From: Gracilibacteraceae bacterium
Lineage (GTDB): Bacteria; Bacillota; Desulfitobacteriia; Desulfitobacteriales; Syntrophobotulaceae
NCBI GenBank assembly: GCA_031263945.1
Contig: JAISEW010000166.1
Span: forward strand, 1 to 9,737
Reading direction: 5' to 3'
DNA: 9,737 nucleotides
Positions within the stretch are counted from its first letter, which is position 1. Every line of letters begins with the position of its first letter. This document shows, piece after piece, positions 6,250 through 9,737 of this stretch. Position numbers and translations under genes: made by a program. A model generated the notes under the pieces. That model saw only the letters and a program-made list of their open reading frames with translations. It was not told where the DNA came from and did no database searches.

Positions 6250-6279
6250 TTGACACGCCCGTTTTATTTGGAGTATAAT
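6250..6279 (+). promoter_or_regulatory. Promoter of the rpmH operon
   Basis: Consensus TTGACA (6250-6255) and TATAAT (6274-6279) are 18 bp apart. The transcript should start near 6286, leaving a leader of about 33 nt to rpmH. This is a strong housekeeping promoter, as expected for L34. Confidence 0.9.
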
Positions 6280-6318
6280 GACACTTGTTTATTAGTTTGC
6301 GGGAGAGGGGGTGTCGCC

Positions 6319-6453
6319 GTGAAAAGGACTTATCAGCCTAAGTCCCATCGGCATAAAAAAGTGCATGGGTTTTTGCGGAGGATGAAAAGCGCGAACGGCC
6401 GGAGCGTGTTGAGACGCCGCCGCGCTAAGGGCCGCTACAAAATAGCGGTCTGA
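6319..6453 (+). CDS. rpmH: Ribosomal protein bL34
   Basis: The 44-aa product beginning MKRTYQPKSHRHKKVHGFLR is a full-length, highly basic L34 of the large ribosomal subunit, ending GRYKIAV where many end LSA or similar. It starts at GTG, with the purine-rich GGGAGAGGGGG (6301-6311) in SD position. An in-frame extension back to 6124 is open but runs through the promoter and is not coding. It is the first gene of the operon, and rnpA follows 6 nt later. Confidence 0.98.
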   Translation: MKRTYQPKSHRHKKVHGFLRRMKSANGRSVLRRRRAKGRYKIAV

Positions 6454-6459
6454 GCCGCG

Positions 6460-6801
6460 ATGCTGAAGAAGGATTTGCGGCTCAATAAGGCTGGCCAGTA
6501 TAAGTTTGTGTTTCGCGCGGGCCGCAGCTGTGTTACCAGATATCTGGCCGCCTATGTGGTGAAACAGGAGACGACAAAAATTGGTTTTATCGCTTCGAAA
6601 AAAACGGGTAACGCCGTGCGCCGCAACAGGGCGAAACGTTTGATGCGCGAGGCGGCGCGCCGCCTATTGCCGCGGGTAAAGGATAACTTCCATATGATCT
6701 TGATCGCCAGAAAGCCGATTGTCAAAGCTTCGAGTGATGAAGTGGAGCAGTCAGTTCTTTATGTGTTGCGCAAAACGGGAGTAAGGCATGAGCGGCAGTG
6801 A
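6460..6801 (+). CDS. rnpA: Ribonuclease P protein component
   Basis: This 113-aa basic protein is the cofactor of the RNase P ribozyme, which removes tRNA 5' leaders. The family entry pattern is LKKDLRLNKAGQYKFVFRAG (2-21), and the RNR signature is RNRAKRLMREAAR (55-67). Length is typical. There is no clear SD before its ATG, only 6 nt after the rpmH stop, so translation may be coupled to rpmH. Its 3' end overlaps yidD by 14 bp. Confidence 0.97.
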   Translation: MLKKDLRLNKAGQYKFVFRAGRSCVTRYLAAYVVKQETTKIGFIASKKTGNAVRRNRAKRLMREAARRLLPRVKDNFHMILIARKPIVKASSDEVEQSVLYVLRKTGVRHERQ

Positions 6802-7015
6802 TATCAGCCGGAATTTGCTTTTTGGGTTGATCCGTTTTTACCAGGCAGCGGTGTCGCCGCATCTGGGGCGCAGCTGCCGCTTCTATCCGACCTGCTCGGA
6901 TTACGCCTTGCAAGCCATAGAGAAATACGGCTCGCTGCGAGGCTCTTTTAAGGCTTTTACGCGGATCTGCAGGTGCCACCCGTTCCACCCGGGCGGTTAT
7001 GATCCTTTGCGCTAA
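6788..7015 (+). CDS. yidD: Membrane protein insertion efficiency factor YidD
   Basis: This 75-aa protein carries the conserved YidD core CRFYPTCSDYALQAIEKYG and then CRCHPFHPGGYDPLR at the C-terminus, with an amphipathic N-terminal helix. YidD is a peripheral inner-face membrane protein that assists YidC-dependent insertion. The ATG lies inside the end of rnpA, the usual arrangement, and yidC follows. Confidence 0.97.
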   Translation: MSGSDISRNLLFGLIRFYQAAVSPHLGRSCRFYPTCSDYALQAIEKYGSLRGSFKAFTRICRCHPFHPGGYDPLR

Positions 7016-7046
7016 TAAGTCCTGCGTTTTCTGGAGGAGGACGTGA

Positions 7047-7946
7047 ATGTTCAACGCGGTCATTACGACGTGTTCTGATGCGATGAGTTCGTTTATGGCG
7101 CTGCTGTTTCAGCTGGCGTCGGCGGTAGGCCTGCCTTATTACGGCATGGCCATCATTTTATTTACGATCGTCATCAAAATATGCCTTTACCCTTTGACGT
7201 GGAAACAGACAAGATCCATGCGCCGTATGGCGGAGCTTCAGCCTAAGATGCAGGAACTGCAGAAAAAATTCGCCAACGACAAGCAGAAGCTCAATCAAAA
7301 GATGATGGAACTTTACAGCAAAGAGAACGTCAATCCTTATTCCGGCTGTTTGCCCATATTGGTGCAGATACCGATATTATACATTTTTTACAGCACTTTG
7401 CGGACTTTTCCTTACGGAGAAGATGCGAGCGCCTGGTTTTTCGGCTATCATCTGCCCACGACCTACGGCTGGAACGACTATCTCCACTGGCCGCTGCCCG
7501 TTTTGGTCGGTGTTTCCGTCTATGTTTCCTCAAAAATTTCCATGGCCATAAACAAGCCGCCGGAAGTGAAGACGGCCAAGGGTAAAAAACTGCCGCCGCC
7601 GCCCAATCCGGCGGAAAAGACTCAAAAGATGATGCTGACGATCATGCCGTTTTTTCTGGCCTATATCTGCTTCAGCCTGCCGTCCGGCATGGGCTTTTAT
7701 TTTGTGACCATGAACTTCGTTTCCGCTTTGCAGAGTTACTACATCAACAGAAAACTGCGGCGGGAAACGGAGCGGCGCCAGGAAGCGATCGCCGCCCAGG
7801 AAGCCAAAAAACGCGAGAAGGCCGAGGAACCGGAGGAAGGCGCGGCGGAGCTGGAAAAACCCGAAAAACCTGTGAAGACCGTAAAAACCGTAAAATCCCG
7901 GAAAACTATGAAATTGAAAGAAAGCAAAACCCCAAGCAAGACATAG
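7047..7946 (+). CDS. yidC: Membrane protein insertase YidC/OxaA
   Basis: This 299-aa insertase of the short Gram-positive form lacks a large periplasmic domain. Hydrophobic segments lie at about 12-50, 101-120, 148-165 and 195-235. The hydrophilic-groove helix (TIVIKICLYPLTWKQTRSMR, 40-59) has Lys44 where many YidC proteins have the functionally key arginine; the positive charge is kept. The cytosolic coiled-coil C1 loop (60-90) and the SGCLPILVQIPILYIFYSTL segment are standard. The tail (about 235-299) is highly charged, with a KPEKPVKTVKTVKSRKTMK stretch, as in YidC forms that bind ribosomes through the C-terminus. There is no obvious lipobox. GGAGGAGG precedes the ATG. Confidence 0.97.
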   Translation: MFNAVITTCSDAMSSFMALLFQLASAVGLPYYGMAIILFTIVIKICLYPLTWKQTRSMRRMAELQPKMQELQKKFANDKQKLNQKMMELYSKENVNPYSGCLPILVQIPILYIFYSTLRTFPYGEDASAWFFGYHLPTTYGWNDYLHWPLPVLVGVSVYVSSKISMAINKPPEVKTAKGKKLPPPPNPAEKTQKMMLTIMPFFLAYICFSLPSGMGFYFVTMNFVSALQSYYINRKLRRETERRQEAIAAQEAKKREKAEEPEEGAAELEKPEKPVKTVKTVKSRKTMKLKESKTPSKT

Positions 7947-7969
7947 TCCATATGGAGGGCGTCTGTTTT

Positions 7970-8731
7970 ATGAAAATCGCGGAAAAATCAGCCCGCACGA
8001 TCGAGGACGCGGTCGCCGCTTGTTTAGCCGAATTAGGCGCTGCCGGCGCGGACGACGCCAAGATAGAAGTGCTGGAGGAACCGGGCAAGGGTTTGTTCGG
8101 CCTGTTCGGCGGCAGACCCGCGCGGGTGCGGGTGTCCCTGCCGGAAAACAGCGAAGCGCCGGATAAAGACGACGCGGTCGGCGGTAAACCGGAAAAAATA
8201 AAAAGATGGCGCAAAACGGCGGAAGACGAGAGCGTTTCGCCGGAAGAAAAAGCAGCCCTGTACGCCCGGCAGGCGGAGGTCGCGCGGGATCTGCTGAGCC
8301 GTTTGCTCAAGGCGATGTCCGTGGAAGCGGACATGGAGGTTTTTTGCCGTGAAGAAGGCGCGCAGATCAAAATCGCGGGAGACGACGTCGGCGTCTTGAT
8401 CGGCCGGCGCGGCGAAACCATGGACGCGCTGCAGTTTTTAACCAATCTGGCTGTGGCGCGGCAAACCGACACCCGTTCGCGGGTCTTGCTCGACGTGGGG
8501 GGATACCGGCAGCGGCGCGAAGAAACGCTGATAAATCTGGCTCGGCGCATGGCGGATAAAGTCAAGCGCACCAACAGCCGCGTGACGCTGGAACCGATGA
8601 TTTCCCGAGAGAGGCGCGTTATCCACATGGCCTTGCAGAACGATTGGAAACTGACCACCTTCAGCGAGGGCGAAGAACCGAACCGCCGCGTCGTCATCGC
8701 GCCGAAACGCGGCGGCGTGCGGAGCGAATAG
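7970..8731 (+). CDS. jag: RNA-binding protein Jag/KhpB (Jag_N-KH-R3H)
   Basis: I start this at ATG 7970 (253 aa). GGAGGG (7954-7959) is 10 nt upstream, and MKIAEKSARTIEDAVAACLA is the usual Jag N-terminus; the in-frame ATG at 7952 overlaps that SD. Jag_N spans about 1-55, including EEPGKGLFGLFGG. A charged linker follows, then a KH domain with the GxxG loop at IGRRGET (144-150). An R3H domain lies at about 180-246 with Arg215 and His219 (RRVIHMALQ) and VVIAPKR at its end. KhpB-type proteins bind RNA and affect cell division and cell-wall synthesis in Firmicutes. It sits 23 bp after yidC and just before mnmE. Confidence 0.96.
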   Translation: MKIAEKSARTIEDAVAACLAELGAAGADDAKIEVLEEPGKGLFGLFGGRPARVRVSLPENSEAPDKDDAVGGKPEKIKRWRKTAEDESVSPEEKAALYARQAEVARDLLSRLLKAMSVEADMEVFCREEGAQIKIAGDDVGVLIGRRGETMDALQFLTNLAVARQTDTRSRVLLDVGGYRQRREETLINLARRMADKVKRTNSRVTLEPMISRERRVIHMALQNDWKLTTFSEGEEPNRRVVIAPKRGGVRSE

Positions 8732-8741
8732 ACGGACCGCC

Positions 8742-9737
8742 ATGAATGACGAGGAACGAACCATCGTGGCGCTGGCCACGCCGCCCGGCGAAGGCGCCAT
8801 ACATCTTATCCGCCTGAGCGGCGCGGACGCGGCGCGGATCGTGGCCGGATGTTTTGAGCCGTTCAACCGGGAGCGCTGGGAGAGCGGCGGCGGCTACACC
8901 CTTCATCCGGGCCGCTTCCGCGAGGGCGGAACGGAACTGGATCAGGTGCTCGTGGGCCGGATGCCGGGACCGGCTTCTTTTACCGGCGAAGATGTTTATG
9001 AGATAAACTGCCACGGCGGTATGCTGGCCGCCCAGCGCGTCATCATGGCTTGCCTGCGCGCCGGGGCCGCCCCCGCCGAACCGGGGGAGTTTACCCTGCG
9101 CGCTTTTTTGCGCGGCAAATTGGATCTGGTGCAGGCGGAAGCGATCAACGACCTGATCCGGGCGCGGACGGAGATGGCGGCGGATCTGGCGCTGGCGCAG
9201 CTGGGCGGCGGTTTGTCCGCGGCGGTGCTGGAGACCCGCGGGGAGATCCTGAATATGCTGGTCAATATTGAGGCGGGCATTGATTTTCCGGAAGAGGAGA
9301 CCGATCCGCTGACGCGGGCGGAACTATTGCACCGGCTGGCCGTCACGAAAGAGAGAGCGCTGGACCTGTTGGCCGGCAGCCGCGCGGGCCGCGTGATCCG
9401 CGAGGGGCTTTCCACCGTCATCGCCGGCAGGCCGAACGTCGGCAAATCCAGTCTGCTCAACGCCCTGCTCCGGGAAGAAAGGGCCATCGTCACCGATATC
9501 CCCGGCACGACGCGGGATGAGATCCGCGAATATGTGACCGTCGGCGGTATTTTGCTGCATCTGATCGACACGGCCGGCCTGCGGGCGAGCGAAGACCCGG
9601 TGGAAAAACTGGGGATAGAGCGCACCTGGAAAGCGCTGAATCTGGCGGACGTGGTAATTTTGATGCTGGACGCCCGTGACGCGCGGCGCCATGAGCTGTC
9701 GGCGGAGGAGAGGATGGTCGTAGCGGAATATGCCGGC
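8742..9737 (+). CDS. mnmE: tRNA modification GTPase MnmE, 3' end outside window
   Basis: The frame is open from ATG 8742 to the window end: 332 residues of a protein usually about 450-460 long. MnmE with MnmG makes the (carboxymethyl)aminomethyl modification at U34 of certain tRNAs. The N-terminal tetrahydrofolate-binding domain has TIVALATPPGEGAIHLIRLS (7-26), FTGEDVYEINCHGG (80-93) and FTLRAFLRGKLDLVQAEAI (117-135). The inserted G domain shows the P-loop GRPNVGKS (229-236), IPGTTRD (253-259) and DTAG (276-279). The NKxD motif and the C-terminal Cys-Gly-Lys catalytic motif lie beyond the edge. The SD is weak, 10 bp after the jag stop. Confidence 0.97.
   Translation, partial: MNDEERTIVALATPPGEGAIHLIRLSGADAARIVAGCFEPFNRERWESGGGYTLHPGRFREGGTELDQVLVGRMPGPASFTGEDVYEINCHGGMLAAQRVIMACLRAGAAPAEPGEFTLRAFLRGKLDLVQAEAINDLIRARTEMAADLALAQLGGGLSAAVLETRGEILNMLVNIEAGIDFPEEETDPLTRAELLHRLAVTKERALDLLAGSRAGRVIREGLSTVIAGRPNVGKSSLLNALLREERAIVTDIPGTTRDEIREYVTVGGILLHLIDTAGLRASEDPVEKLGIERTWKALNLADVVILMLDARDARRHELSAEERMVVAEYAG

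Noticed and set aside
8619..8627. Perfect DnaA box TTATCCACA inside jag
   Set aside because: The bases encode the conserved Val-Ile-His of the R3H domain. It is isolated and best explained by coding constraint.

Overview
The window looks like chromosome of a moderately high-GC Gram-positive-type bacterium (Firmicutes sensu lato; Negativicutes or Clostridia are the most likely classes, but nothing here fixes the genus). The main clue is a rpmH-rnpA-yidD-yidC-jag-mnmE run in canonical order, with Jag (typical of Firmicutes) between yidC and mnmE. A sigma-54 gene and a large MalT/LAL-type LuxR regulator are compatible with that placement. Strong SD sequences and TTG/GTG starts are common.

Layout, left to right. 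(1) Positions 1-234: a strong sigma-A-type promoter and tRNA-Ser(GGA) with an encoded CCA. (2) Positions 281-1222, plus strand: a 313-aa protein starting at TTG, which I read as a DUF4868/KwaB-like protein (cytosolic component of the Kiwa anti-phage system) with no KwaA partner in the window. No terminator separates it from the tRNA. (3) Positions 1236-3764, minus strand: an 842-aa STAND ATPase/LuxR-HTH regulator that converges on the KwaB-like gene with a 13-bp gap. (4) Positions 3784-3924, minus strand: an AT-rich 46-codon open frame between rpoN and the regulator, either a small gene or a remnant. (5) Positions 3977-5389, minus strand: rpoN, GTG start, with a good promoter upstream. (6) Positions 5550-6125, minus strand: a minimal tyrosine recombinase whose putative promoter is overlapped by a perfect 9-4-9 palindrome. 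(7) Positions 6319-9737, plus strand: the rpmH operon behind a TTGACA/TATAAT promoter. mnmE is cut by the window end.

The right third is housekeeping: ribosomal protein L34, the RNase P protein, membrane-protein insertion (YidD, YidC), the KH/R3H RNA-binding protein Jag, and tRNA U34 modification (MnmE). The left two thirds are more accessory: tRNA-adjacent KwaB-like gene, large signal-sensing regulator, lone recombinase. In many Firmicutes dnaA/oriC sits upstream of rpmH; here a recombinase gene sits there instead, so this side of the locus appears rearranged. Candidates for something new are the orphan KwaB-like gene with its tRNA linkage and convergent LAL regulator, the recombinase with its palindromic control region, and two small open frames flanking rpoN. 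No complete known defence system, prophage, IS element or CRISPR array is present.
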